Positions 1-7,310 of a stretch of DNA of 37,659 nt are shown here, in pieces. The notes below the pieces were generated by a model, which worked only from the letters and a program-made list of their open reading frames with translations, was not told the DNA's origin and did not search any database. Source of the DNA: JAJDFU01 sp964640855 (GTDB taxonomy: Bacteria; Bacteroidota; Bacteroidia; Chitinophagales; Saprospiraceae); NCBI GenBank assembly GCA_964640855.1, contig CAZXIX010000034.1:1-37659 (forward strand), given 5' to 3'. The position numbers were made by a program, and so were the translations under genes. Every line of letters starts with the position of its first letter. Within the stretch, counting starts at the first letter, position 1.

Positions 1-40
1 ACGGGCAATTTGCTGGCGCTTTAAGAGCTTGATCAACCAA

Positions 41-71
41 TTTGACCCATTACCCTTTTTTGGATAGTTTG
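41..71 (+). promoter_or_regulatory. Weak candidate Bacteroidota promoter
   Basis: TTTG at 41-44 and TAGTTTG at 65-71 are 20 nt apart, close to the Bacteroidota -33/-7 arrangement, although the -7 box is one base shorter than TAnnTTTG. The lipoprotein ATG is 30 nt further on. Confidence 0.3.
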
Positions 72-101
72 GTTTCAGATTCACCAAACGCCTATCCTCA
101 A

Positions 102-1262
102 ATGAAGCGAAAAGCTATCCCTTTGATCATGCTCCTGCTGTGGGTAGGGTCATGTAGCAGGGAAAACCTGTACCATACCCTTACCGTCCTCAATGGCAGC
201 GGATCGGGTGATTACCTGGTAGGACAAAACATACCGATCGAGGCGAATCCGGTTCCGGGTCCCTTTTTTGAATTCAAGTACTGGATTGGAGATACTGCCT
301 TTGTAGAAGACCCTCGCAATCCTTCCACCGAGGTGGAAATGCCGCTACAGGACATCAGCCTGGAAGCCATTATTGAGGAGTTTCCCTCCTTTGACCTCAC
401 CGTGATCTCCGGGAGCGGCAGCGGCAACTATTACATAGGTCAACAGATCCAGATTGCAGCCGATACCCCTCCCTCCGTTGAGAAGGTATTCTCCAACTGG
501 ATCGGAGATACGCTGCACGTTGCGGAGGTCAGATCTCCCGCCACCACCGTTACCATTCCCAACGGCCCTGTTCGAATCGAAGCCTTTTTCGTGAATTTGC
601 CCAGGTACCAGTTGACCGTGGTTAGCGGAACGGGTTCAGGAGAATACCTCGAAGGCACGCGCATCAGGGTGGAAGCAGAGGCTCCCCAAGAAGGGTTTTC
701 CTTTGTCGGATGGGAAGGGGATATTGAAATCCTGGATCAACCGGAATCAATGGTCTCGTTTGTAACCATCCCTGCACGGGCCGTGCAGATCACAGCTTCC
801 TATGCCGCAATTCCCAAATATCTGCTGAGTGTGGTCAATGGATCGGGGTCGGGGGAGTATCCCGAGGGGGCTCGCGTGGAGGTAGAAGCGCTGCCGCCGG
901 GAGAGGATTTTGAATTCCGGGAATGGTCCGGTGACCTGAGTTACATCGATGACGCCGGGAGTCCTGCCACATTCGTCAGCATGCCGCCCATGGATATCCA
1001 GCTCGAGGCCCAGTTTGACCTGGCGGCCAGTTTTGTCAGTTTCAGCAATGTCATCAAGCCTCTATTCAAAACCCGGTGTGTGGACGGAGGCTGCCACAAC
1101 ATTTTCCATCCCAAGCTGGTCCTGACGGAATACAGAGACATCAAGGAAAATCTGGAAGCCATCATCCGGGAAACCAGTCTGCAAGGCACCATGCAATACT
1201 TTACTGCCGAAGAATTGGCGGTTTTTGAGCAATGGGTCGAAGAGGGAGCACTAAACAACTGA
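102..1262 (+). CDS. Lipoprotein with four InlB-like repeats and a C-terminal CX4CH cytochrome-like domain
   Basis: The frame is open from 42, but the ATG at 102 is chosen because it starts directly with a lipoprotein signal peptide (MKRK, hydrophobic core, lipobox ending WVGSC, Cys18). Four repeats of about 70 residues follow, at roughly 25-93, 96-163, 168-235 and 239-306. Each opens with LTV-x-x-GSGSG-x-Y and contains a W-x-GD motif, which resembles the divergent InlB B-repeat family found in bacterial surface proteins. Residues 310-386 form a cytochrome-like tail: Cys326-X4-Cys331-His332, Met364 as a possible distal ligand, and a terminal W-x-EEGA-type helix. The four-residue spacing is unlike the classic CXXCH. 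The product is probably a membrane-anchored, surface or periplasmic protein. Whether heme is bound is inference. The next gene starts 4 nt downstream and encodes a related CX4CH domain, so the two are probably one operon. Confidence 0.8.
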   Translation: MKRKAIPLIMLLLWVGSCSRENLYHTLTVLNGSGSGDYLVGQNIPIEANPVPGPFFEFKYWIGDTAFVEDPRNPSTEVEMPLQDISLEAIIEEFPSFDLTVISGSGSGNYYIGQQIQIAADTPPSVEKVFSNWIGDTLHVAEVRSPATTVTIPNGPVRIEAFFVNLPRYQLTVVSGTGSGEYLEGTRIRVEAEAPQEGFSFVGWEGDIEILDQPESMVSFVTIPARAVQITASYAAIPKYLLSVVNGSGSGEYPEGARVEVEALPPGEDFEFREWSGDLSYIDDAGSPATFVSMPPMDIQLEAQFDLAASFVSFSNVIKPLFKTRCVDGGCHNIFHPKLVLTEYRDIKENLEAIIRETSLQGTMQYFTAEELAVFEQWVEEGALNN

Positions 1263-1266
1263 TATC

Positions 1267-1632
1267 ATGCGCAAACTCATTCCCCTATTCGTTCTGGCTC
1301 TGCTGGGTATGGGAACTAGCCTCCCGGAATTACCGCCTTCCCCCGGCATAGAGGAAGAGGGTAGGGCTTTCGACGCTTCCGTGTCCTTCCGGAACGACAT
1401 CTGGCCCTTCTTCCAGGTCAAGTGCAATACGCCCGAATGCCACGGGAAGACCGGCGAGGCTTTTCCCAAATACAATACCTACGTCATGATCAAGGCCAAG
1501 ATCAAGAAGATCGTCAAGCGCCTGGAAGACACCAAAGATCCTATGCCTCCGCCCGAATCCGGGATAAAAGTTACGCGAGAGGAAATTGCCATGTTGAATT
1601 CCTGGATCGATTCCGGGCGGCCTAATAATTAA
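1267..1632 (+). CDS. Small exported CX4CH cytochrome-like protein
   Basis: This 121-residue protein has an N-terminal signal peptide (about 1-20), a proline-rich linker, and a single cytochrome-like domain with Cys53-X4-Cys58-His59 and a PMPPP segment with Met93. It ends in an SWIDSGRPNN helix. The stretch before the first Cys (F-x-N-D-I-W-P-F-F) matches the same region of the lipoprotein just upstream (F-S-N-V-I-K-P-L-F), so the two domains are homologous. The ATG is 4 nt after the upstream stop, which supports translational linkage. A role as a small periplasmic electron carrier is inferred from the domain. The non-canonical spacing between the cysteines means heme attachment should not be assumed. 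Confidence 0.8.
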   Translation: MRKLIPLFVLALLGMGTSLPELPPSPGIEEEGRAFDASVSFRNDIWPFFQVKCNTPECHGKTGEAFPKYNTYVMIKAKIKKIVKRLEDTKDPMPPPESGIKVTREEIAMLNSWIDSGRPNN

Positions 1633-1648
1633 CTGACCTTATGCCAAA

Positions 1649-1671
1649 TCCATTTTTCGGATCAAAATGGA
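1649..1671 (+). terminator. AT-rich stem-loop after the cytochrome-like pair
   Basis: TCCATTTT (1649-1656) pairs perfectly with AAAATGGA (1664-1671) across a 7-nt loop. It lies 17 nt after the stop codon. No clear U-tract follows, so termination activity is uncertain. Confidence 0.3.
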
Positions 1672-1772
1672 AAGAATCCCCATAGGTACCAGGCGTTTAG
1701 CCAACAGCCCTACTGACGACAGGGTCAGCACAGGTCCGGAGGTTTTCAAGTGGCGCATAACTAGCCTAATTC

Positions 1773-1892
1773 ATGGATCACAAGCAAAAAACTACTCCTG
1801 AACCACTTGTTTACTTCCTGTATGCCCTGGGGTTTGGAATGCATTCCCACATGCGTAGGAAAGAGAACAACAATCTTGCGAAGCATCAGTAA
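1773..1892 (+). CDS. Possible small protein, 39 residues
   Basis: An ATG at 1773 opens a 39-codon frame that stops with TAA at 1890-1892, 16 nt before the DUF5777 gene. The peptide is hydrophilic at both ends and has a short hydrophobic centre (LVYFLYALGFGM) followed by basic residues (RRK). I recognise no family. It uses more AT-rich codons than its neighbours, and a frame this short can occur by chance. It is listed because it fills most of an otherwise gene-free 276-nt gap and sits in line with the downstream gene. Confidence 0.25.
   Translation: MDHKQKTTPEPLVYFLYALGFGMHSHMRRKENNNLAKHQ
1836..1847. repeat. Perfect 12-bp palindrome
   Basis: GGAATGCATTCC is a perfect inverted repeat without spacer, about 60 nt before the DUF5777 start. 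It could be an operator, but it also lies inside the possible small ORF, and only one copy was noticed. Confidence 0.3.
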
Positions 1893-1908
1893 TTAATCTT
1901 TATCCCAC

Positions 1909-2787
1909 ATGAAACTTTCACCTATTGCCCTTTTTTTGCTCTTGCTCCTCTGTCCTTTTGGACTTCAATCCCAGGAAGTGGATTCCAACCTGATCTATGT
2001 AGAGCCGGAAGAGCCCCTTTACCTACAGGAGACCTTCCGCACCTTCCGGCTGGTTCACGGCCAAAGCGTGGAAACCTTGTGGAAGAACAACCTGATGTTT
2101 GTCGTCTCGCACCGCTTCGGCGGCACGATCAACGAAGGGATCGATGAACTCTTTGGCCTCGACGGTACCGCCAACATCCGCCTAGCCCTGGCCTACGGGA
2201 TCACCGACAATCTTACGATCGGTGTGGGCCGCAGCCGGACCGAGAAACTATACGACGGCTATGTGAAGTATCGCGTGCTCAGGCAAAAAAACCATGGCTG
2301 GCCGCTGACTGTCACCGTTTTGGGCTCAGCCGCCATCCGCACCCAGCCTTTCCGGGATGATATCCAGGAAAACTTGGAGTTTAAACACAAAATGAAATAT
2401 TTCAGCCAACTGATGATCGCAAGCCGGATCGGGTTTTTCTCCATTCAGGTCAATCCGGCTTACGTCTATCAGAACCTGACCCAGGAAATGGGAGAGCAAA
2501 ACGGCATCTTTGCCCTGGGAGGGGGAGTCCGGTTCGAGGTCACCGAGGCCATAGCTTTCACCGCAGAGTATACGCACCCCTTCATTTCCGATTTTGAGAC
2601 GGAAAACCCCCGGAAAGACGTCATTGGGTTCGGTTTCGATATCAGCACCCCACGGCATTCCTTTCAACTGCAGGTCAGCAACACGACGGGGCTGGTGGGG
2701 CAAGCCTATATCCCCAGTACCACCGGCGATTTCTTCCAGGGAGACATCCACATCGGATTTCACATCAGCCGCAAGTTTGCCTTGTAG
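1909..2787 (+). CDS. DUF5777-type outer-membrane beta-barrel protein
   Basis: The 292-residue product has a signal peptide (1-22, ending LQSQ) and then the pattern I associate with the Bacteroidota DUF5777 family: TFRTFRLVHGQSVETL, an SHRFGG segment, FGLDG, and an RLALAYGITDNLTIGVGRS strand. The remainder alternates hydrophobic and polar residues, as expected for barrel strands, and it ends in a short FAL motif like many outer-membrane proteins. The family function is unknown. Genes of this type are often found near exported cytochrome-like proteins, which is what is seen here, so a joint envelope role with the two upstream CX4CH proteins is plausible but inferred. It lies 276 nt after them and may have its own promoter. 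Confidence 0.85.
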   Translation: MKLSPIALFLLLLLCPFGLQSQEVDSNLIYVEPEEPLYLQETFRTFRLVHGQSVETLWKNNLMFVVSHRFGGTINEGIDELFGLDGTANIRLALAYGITDNLTIGVGRSRTEKLYDGYVKYRVLRQKNHGWPLTVTVLGSAAIRTQPFRDDIQENLEFKHKMKYFSQLMIASRIGFFSIQVNPAYVYQNLTQEMGEQNGIFALGGGVRFEVTEAIAFTAEYTHPFISDFETENPRKDVIGFGFDISTPRHSFQLQVSNTTGLVGQAYIPSTTGDFFQGDIHIGFHISRKFAL

Positions 2788-2799
2788 CCCCGTGGGCTA
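2785..2799. terminator. Small palindrome spanning two convergent stop codons
   Basis: TAGCCC (2785-2790) and GGGCTA (2794-2799) form a perfect 6-bp stem with a 3-nt loop. The left arm begins with the TAG of the DUF5777 gene, and the right arm contains the TAG (read on the minus strand) of the lipoprotein gene. It is too short to be a strong terminator alone. Confidence 0.3.
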
Positions 2800-3606
2800 T
2801 TTGCCCAGGATATAAGCTATGGCCACCCATTGCTGGTCCCAGTTTCCGTAAGGAGGCAGATCATTGCGGCTGGAACTACGCGAATTCGGATCCAGGTAAT
2901 GCTTGGTAATGGCTGCCGGCTTCCCGGTGCTCCTGCCGTGAAACATCCGGTAGCTGACCACCTGCCCGTTCTCCTCGGTCACCTCGGTTACGACACCCAT
3001 GTGCTCGATGCCCTCCCCGGGAGTGGTAAGCGTCTCCATGTCCAGGTTGACGCCCTTCCGGTATTCTTTGCCCTGAAAGCCGAAGAACAAGACCGAACCG
3101 GGTCGGATCATATGACCGCTGATGGCCGCCTCTTCAATGAGCGTGAGCCGGTTCTGGGCATCAAACCAAAGGGCTTCATCCCGGGTGCTGGCCTCGGCTT
3201 CCAGATTGCGGAACTCAGCGCCTGGGCATAGGGCGGCTACCGCCCGGCAAGTTCGCAGGAACATACCCGAACACCTGCTTAAAGGCTCCGAATCGTACAT
3301 TATCTTCTGCTGTTCGATATCCCGGGCAAAAGTCTTCAAATGGGCCTGGAGATTGAAATCCGGGCCGGAGCAGAACTCATCGTCCGAGGGAGGAACGGGG
3401 GCAGTAGTGGGCGAGGGTGTGATCGGATCGGCATTGCCGCGGCTGCTGGTGCTTTCCCCCTGGCTCTCCGGTGTTTCCGGTTCCTTGGCCGTGGAGGCCT
3501 CCGCTTCGATGGTTTCGGTTTTTTTCTCCGGACCCGGAGAACAATGGGTCAAGGTGCCTGCACAGATCAGTCCGATCAGGGCAAGCTGAATGGGTTGCAT
3601 AGTCAC
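2797..3606 (-). CDS. Lipoprotein with NlpC/P60-like cysteine hydrolase domain
   Basis: The 269-residue product has a lipoprotein-like signal (lipobox LTHC, Cys22; the His before Cys is unusual) and a low-complexity linker rich in Glu, Thr, Pro and Ser (about 23-75). The C-terminal half looks like the papain-like NlpC/P60 fold: SRCSGMF with Cys112 in the place of the usual DCSG nucleophile motif, RPGSVLFF at 168-175, IEHMGVV with His202, and FHGRSTGK with His223. These suggest a cell-wall peptidase or amidase anchored to a membrane. Arg111 replaces the usual Asp before the Cys, and three further cysteines (80, 120, 127) could make disulfides. A CHAP-like amidase is the alternative. The first ATG is used; a second ATG two codons later is equally possible. 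Confidence 0.6.
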   Translation of the reverse strand: MTMQPIQLALIGLICAGTLTHCSPGPEKKTETIEAEASTAKEPETPESQGESTSSRGNADPITPSPTTAPVPPSDDEFCSGPDFNLQAHLKTFARDIEQQKIMYDSEPLSRCSGMFLRTCRAVAALCPGAEFRNLEAEASTRDEALWFDAQNRLTLIEEAAISGHMIRPGSVLFFGFQGKEYRKGVNLDMETLTTPGEGIEHMGVVTEVTEENGQVVSYRMFHGRSTGKPAAITKHYLDPNSRSSSRNDLPPYGNWDQQWVAIAYILGK

Positions 3607-3734
3607 GTTAAACGGGTTTTAGGTATGAAAAGATGAAAATAGGTTTTCAATATACTTCTTCGACTTCGTAATGGAAGGCCTTCCGGTCGGTATTTGGAAG
3701 GAATTCTGGACCCTTTTTTTCTTGTTCCGGCCAT

Positions 3735-3770
3735 CCCCCTGTGATGGTGGCAGGGGGGTAATGCCGCCAT
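3735..3770. promoter_or_regulatory. Two mutually exclusive stem-loops
   Basis: Stem A pairs CCCCCTG (3735-3741) with CAGGGGG (3751-3757). Stem B pairs ATGGTGGCA (3744-3752) with TGCCGCCAT (3762-3770) with one G-U position. They share bases, so only one can form at a time. They lie in the 284-nt region between two divergent genes, upstream of the -7 box proposed for arginase. Confidence 0.3.
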
Positions 3771-3815
3771 CTGTCGAAATATTTAAAATTAAATTCTTTT
3801 GCAACCTGAATTTCC

Positions 3816-3823
3816 TAATTTTG
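3816..3823 (+). promoter_or_regulatory. -7 box of the arginase promoter
   Basis: TAATTTTG matches the Bacteroidota TAnnTTTG -7 consensus at every position. A TTTG lies at 3798-3801, only 14 nt upstream, which is short for a -33 element. The leader to the ATG at 3891 would be about 60 nt. Confidence 0.5.
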
Positions 3824-3890
3824 TTTCAAATTCAGAATGAGTAAACGGGATCGCCGGTACTCCATTCGCAGATCCTAACCCAATTGCCAT

Positions 3891-4862
3891 ATGAATCGCG
3901 AAAGAACCGTCCTTATTTCCTGTGATGCTGAATTTTGTGCCTTTCGGCGGGGGGGAAGCCTCGGCCCGGGGGCACTCTTGACCGTAGCCCGGCAGCAGGA
4001 AGAAAGCTTTTTACTTCAACTTGAGCACGAGGAAATTCACAGCCGAAACCTGGAATTGAACCGGCCTTCGGATACGCCTCATGCCAAATACATTCGATCT
4101 TTCGTCCCTTTGTTCGAGGCCTTGGGGGATCGGGTGGCCGATGCGTTGCGGAACGGTGCGTTTCCCATCTGCCTGACCGGGGATCATTCGCAGGGAGCAG
4201 CCTTGTTGAACGGAGTGAAGAAGGCTTTTCCGGAGGCCCGCCTGGGCGTGGTTTGGATCGATGCCCATGCCGACCTCCATTCGCCTTACACCACGCCTTC
4301 GGGCAACGTGCACGGGATGCCTTTGGCTATGGCCCTGGCAGAAGATAATCTCGACCGGGCCCGCAATAGACCATCCGAAGAGACCCTGACCCTCTGGTCT
4401 GCTTTAAAAGGGAAAGGGGAGCCGGTAATTCGCCCCGAAGACCTGGTGTATCTGGGAATCCGGTCCATCGAGGCAGAAGAGGCCTATCTCATCCGCCAGA
4501 AAGGGATCAAATGCCTGGATGTCGAAGAGTGCCGCCAGCGGGGCATGCAGCGCGTGGTGACCGAGACGCTCGAACATCTGGCCGGTTGCGATATTCTTTT
4601 TGTCTCTTTCGACGTAGACAGCATGGATCCGGAAGCCGTTTCCGACGGCACAGGCACTCCCGTACCCGGCGGATTTCTGGAGAAGGAAAGCACAAGGCTG
4701 TTGAACGGCCTGCTGGCTGACAAGAAAGTCGTCGGTTTTGAGATCACCGAAATCAACCCGACCCTCGACACCCAAGGCAATGCCATGGCCGAAGCCTCTA
4801 TGCGAATTCTCCGCCACTGTTTCCACAAAAACTCCGCAGAGCCGAAAATGCTTACCATTTGA
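3891..4862 (+). CDS. rocF: Arginase-family ureohydrolase
   Basis: The 323-residue protein carries the manganese-binding motifs of ureohydrolases in order: TGDHS (His99; family usually GGDHS), DAHAD (Asp124, His126, Asp128), SGNVHGMP (137-144) and SFDVDSMDP (Asp241, Asp243), then TEINP (Glu287). SGNVHGMP after DAHAD is typical of arginase rather than agmatinase, so the likely reaction is L-arginine to L-ornithine plus urea in the cytoplasm. Length fits the family. No urease or ornithine aminotransferase gene is nearby, so the pathway context is not visible. Formimidoylglutamase is a less likely alternative. The gene appears to stand alone, with its own -7 box and a convergent neighbour. Confidence 0.85.
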   Translation: MNRERTVLISCDAEFCAFRRGGSLGPGALLTVARQQEESFLLQLEHEEIHSRNLELNRPSDTPHAKYIRSFVPLFEALGDRVADALRNGAFPICLTGDHSQGAALLNGVKKAFPEARLGVVWIDAHADLHSPYTTPSGNVHGMPLAMALAEDNLDRARNRPSEETLTLWSALKGKGEPVIRPEDLVYLGIRSIEAEEAYLIRQKGIKCLDVEECRQRGMQRVVTETLEHLAGCDILFVSFDVDSMDPEAVSDGTGTPVPGGFLEKESTRLLNGLLADKKVVGFEITEINPTLDTQGNAMAEASMRILRHCFHKNSAEPKMLTI

Positions 4863-4865
4863 TCC

Positions 4866-4881
4866 GAAGCGGCTCCGCTTC
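4866..4881. terminator. Hairpin between convergent genes
   Basis: GAAGCGG (4866-4872) pairs perfectly with CCGCTTC (4875-4881). It lies 4 nt after the arginase stop and 27 nt from the end of the convergent gene. There is no U-tract on either strand, so it is at best a weak bidirectional terminator. Confidence 0.3.
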
Positions 4882-4907
4882 AGAGATTGGCTTCCCGGCT
4901 GGGCCCA

Positions 4908-6110
4908 TTATAGATTTTCGAGGGCCTGCTCCAGATCGGTACGGATGTCTTCCAGGGTTTCAATGCCTACCGAAATGCGCACCAGGCCGTCGGTGATCCC
5001 GTTTCGCTCCCGCACCTCCCGATCCACATTCAAATGCGAACTGGATGCCGGATGCAAGACCAGCGTGTCTACGTCGCCCAGGGTTGGTGCCATCGTGCAG
5101 AATTTCAATTGGCGCATGAACTGGAGTCCGGCCTCCATCCCCCCGCCGAGCGCAAAACTGAGCATACCCCCGAAGTTCTTCATTTGCCGGGTTGCCAGCT
5201 CGTGGTCGGGATGAGAGTGCAAACCTACATAATTGACCCACTCCACGGCCGGATGCTTGTCCAGGAATTGAGCCAGGGCAGAAGCGTTTTGACTGTGCCG
5301 CTCCATGCGGAGATTGAGCGTTTTGAGTCCGTTGTTGGTCAGCCAGGCATCCCACGGATTGCAGTTGGTGCCGGCCAGTTTCAGGACTTCCCAGACCCTT
5401 CCTTTCATCAGGTCTATATCCCTTCCGATCAAGATCCCGGCAATGGAGTTTCCGTGTCCATTGAGGTATTTGGTGGTAGAGTGAACGATAAAATCCAGAC
5501 CGAAGGCGAAGGGTTGCTGAAGAGCCGGCGTGCAGAAGGTGTTATCGACCGCCGCATAGCAGCCATACCGGTGTGCCAGATCGGATAAGCCTTGCATATC
5601 TACGCAAGCGAGCGTGGGGTTGGCCGGGGTCTCAAAATAGATCATTCGAAAAGCCGGATCGCGGGCCAACTTTTCCTCTACGGCCTGGAGATCTTTGAGG
5701 TCGGTGAACTCGGCCTGGATCCCCAGGGGCTGCAATACCTTGAGGAATAATTCGGTAGTGCCCCCGTAAAGATTCCCCTGCGTCAGGATCTTGTCGCCCT
5801 GCTTCAGGCAGGCCATCATGAGCGTTGTAATGGCCGACATGCCCGAGCTGAACAGGTAGGCATGGGCTTGCAGGTCGAGTCCGTGGGTTTCAAGTCGGGC
5901 GATCTTATCGGCTACGGCCTCGATGGTGGGATTCCCGTAACGGCTGTAAACGTGCCCGGGTTTCTCCTTGCGAAAGATCTCCATGGCATCGTCGATCGAA
6001 TCCATGACAAAAGAAGAAGTGGCATACAGGGGCAGTTGATGTGGCCGCGTTGTCTCGTGATGATGGGAATCTCGCACGCAGATGGAGGCGAATCCGGATG
6101 TTTGTGGCAT
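4908..6110 (-). CDS. Cys/Met-metabolism PLP enzyme (cystathionine gamma-lyase/synthase type)
   Basis: The 400-residue protein is a trans-sulfuration enzyme of fold type I. It shows YSRYGNPT (55-62, cofactor phosphate and substrate binding from the neighbouring subunit), SSGMSA (88-93), LYGGTTELF (114-122), the Asp of AAVDNTF (Asp189) and the PLP-binding lysine in STTKYLNGHG (Lys214). The residue equivalent to the special Cys of methionine gamma-lyases is Gly in LYGG, which favours cystathionine gamma-lyase or gamma-synthase, or O-acylhomoserine sulfhydrylase. The members cannot be separated by eye. It acts in cytoplasmic methionine/cysteine interconversion. It is transcribed alone, divergent from the pseudouridine synthase gene. 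Confidence 0.85.
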   Translation of the reverse strand: MPQTSGFASICVRDSHHHETTRPHQLPLYATSSFVMDSIDDAMEIFRKEKPGHVYSRYGNPTIEAVADKIARLETHGLDLQAHAYLFSSGMSAITTLMMACLKQGDKILTQGNLYGGTTELFLKVLQPLGIQAEFTDLKDLQAVEEKLARDPAFRMIYFETPANPTLACVDMQGLSDLAHRYGCYAAVDNTFCTPALQQPFAFGLDFIVHSTTKYLNGHGNSIAGILIGRDIDLMKGRVWEVLKLAGTNCNPWDAWLTNNGLKTLNLRMERHSQNASALAQFLDKHPAVEWVNYVGLHSHPDHELATRQMKNFGGMLSFALGGGMEAGLQFMRQLKFCTMAPTLGDVDTLVLHPASSSHLNVDREVRERNGITDGLVRISVGIETLEDIRTDLEQALENL

Positions 6111-6207
6111 GATTGGTTATTTTACAGTGGCAGGCAAAAAACAAAAAAGAAACCTTTGCGTGTTTTTTGAGAGGGCATTATTTTACCAGACCAGCCAATT
6201 TTGTGGA

Positions 6208-7308
6208 ATGAAGGATTCCAAGCTACCGGAAAAGGACAAGAAAATCGAAAAGGTTCAGGGAGAAGAAGAGTCAACGGATGATTACCAGGAGCATCAGGTC
6301 ATTTCCGTGGATAATCGCCAGCGGCCTATTCGGCTGGACAAGTTTCTGGTAGACCGTCTTCCGAATGCCTCCCGCAACCGGATTCAGAATGCGGTGCGAT
6401 CCGGGTCCATATTGGTGGACGGCCGGGAGGTTAAACCCAACTACAAGATTAAGCCCGGCGATGAGGTGCATGTGGTCATGCCCAAACCGCCGGATACTGC
6501 CCGGCGGGTCATTCCGCAGAACATACCCCTGGATATCGTTTACGAGGATAAGGATCTCCTTATCGTTAATAAGCCCGCCGGCATGGTCGTCCATCCCGGG
6601 GTAGGGCATTATAAAGGTACGCTGGTCAATGCCCTGGCTTACTACCTCCGGGATGTCAATCTTCCGCTGATGAACGAATCCCAGCAGGATCGACTCGGAT
6701 TGGTGCATCGCATTGATAAAAATACCTCCGGCCTATTGGTAGTGGCCAAGACCGAATACGCCATGTCTCACCTGGCCAAGCAGTTTTATTTCCACACGAT
6801 CGAACGCACGTACTGGGCCCTGGTCTGGGGAGAACCGGACCCGCCCGCCGGTACGATCAACAAACATGTGGGGAGGCATCCCCGTTTTCGGCATGAGTTT
6901 ACCGTTTTTCCGGACGGGGAAGCCGGTAAATGGGCTGTCACCCACTACAAAACCCTGGAACCCTTGTATTACGTTTCATTGATCCAGTGCAATCTGGAAA
7001 CCGGAAGGACCCATCAGATCCGGGTGCATATGAAATCCATCGGTAACCCCTTATTCAGCGATGAGAAATACGGAGGAGATCGGATCATCAAAGGGACGGT
7101 TTTTTCCAAATACAAGGCTTTTGTGGAAAATACCTTCAATGAAATGCCCCGTCATGCCTTGCACGCCAAGTCGCTGGGGTTCGTCCATCCGACGACCGGC
7201 GAGCAGATGCAATTCGAATCGGACCTGCCCCAGGACTTCCAAAAAGCCCTGGACAGGTGGCGCAAATACGTCGAAAGCCGGAAGTCCTCCAAAAACGGAC
7301 TCAATTGA
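6208..7308 (+). CDS. rluD: RluA/RluD-family 23S rRNA pseudouridine synthase
   Basis: The frame is open from 6082, but the ATG at 6208 is preferred because the upstream start would overlap the divergent gene and family homology begins well after it. The 366-residue protein has an acidic/lysine-rich N-terminus, an S4 RNA-binding domain (about 41-90, beginning IRLDKFL), and the catalytic domain with VNKPAGMVVHPG (120-131) and the signature GLVHRIDKNTSGLLVVAKT, where Asp170 is the catalytic aspartate (HRID instead of the common HRLD). ETGRTHQIRVH follows later. It isomerises specific uridines, probably in 23S rRNA. The acyl-CoA reductase gene starts 2 nt after its stop, so they are co-transcribed. 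Confidence 0.9.
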   Translation: MKDSKLPEKDKKIEKVQGEEESTDDYQEHQVISVDNRQRPIRLDKFLVDRLPNASRNRIQNAVRSGSILVDGREVKPNYKIKPGDEVHVVMPKPPDTARRVIPQNIPLDIVYEDKDLLIVNKPAGMVVHPGVGHYKGTLVNALAYYLRDVNLPLMNESQQDRLGLVHRIDKNTSGLLVVAKTEYAMSHLAKQFYFHTIERTYWALVWGEPDPPAGTINKHVGRHPRFRHEFTVFPDGEAGKWAVTHYKTLEPLYYVSLIQCNLETGRTHQIRVHMKSIGNPLFSDEKYGGDRIIKGTVFSKYKAFVENTFNEMPRHALHAKSLGFVHPTTGEQMQFESDLPQDFQKALDRWRKYVESRKSSKNGLN

Positions 7309-7310
7309 CT

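Noticed and set aside
3619..3804. 61-codon minus-strand frame in the divergent intergenic region
   Set aside because: Low-complexity translation across the hairpins, no family resemblance, and it would end just before the upstream region of the lipoprotein gene.
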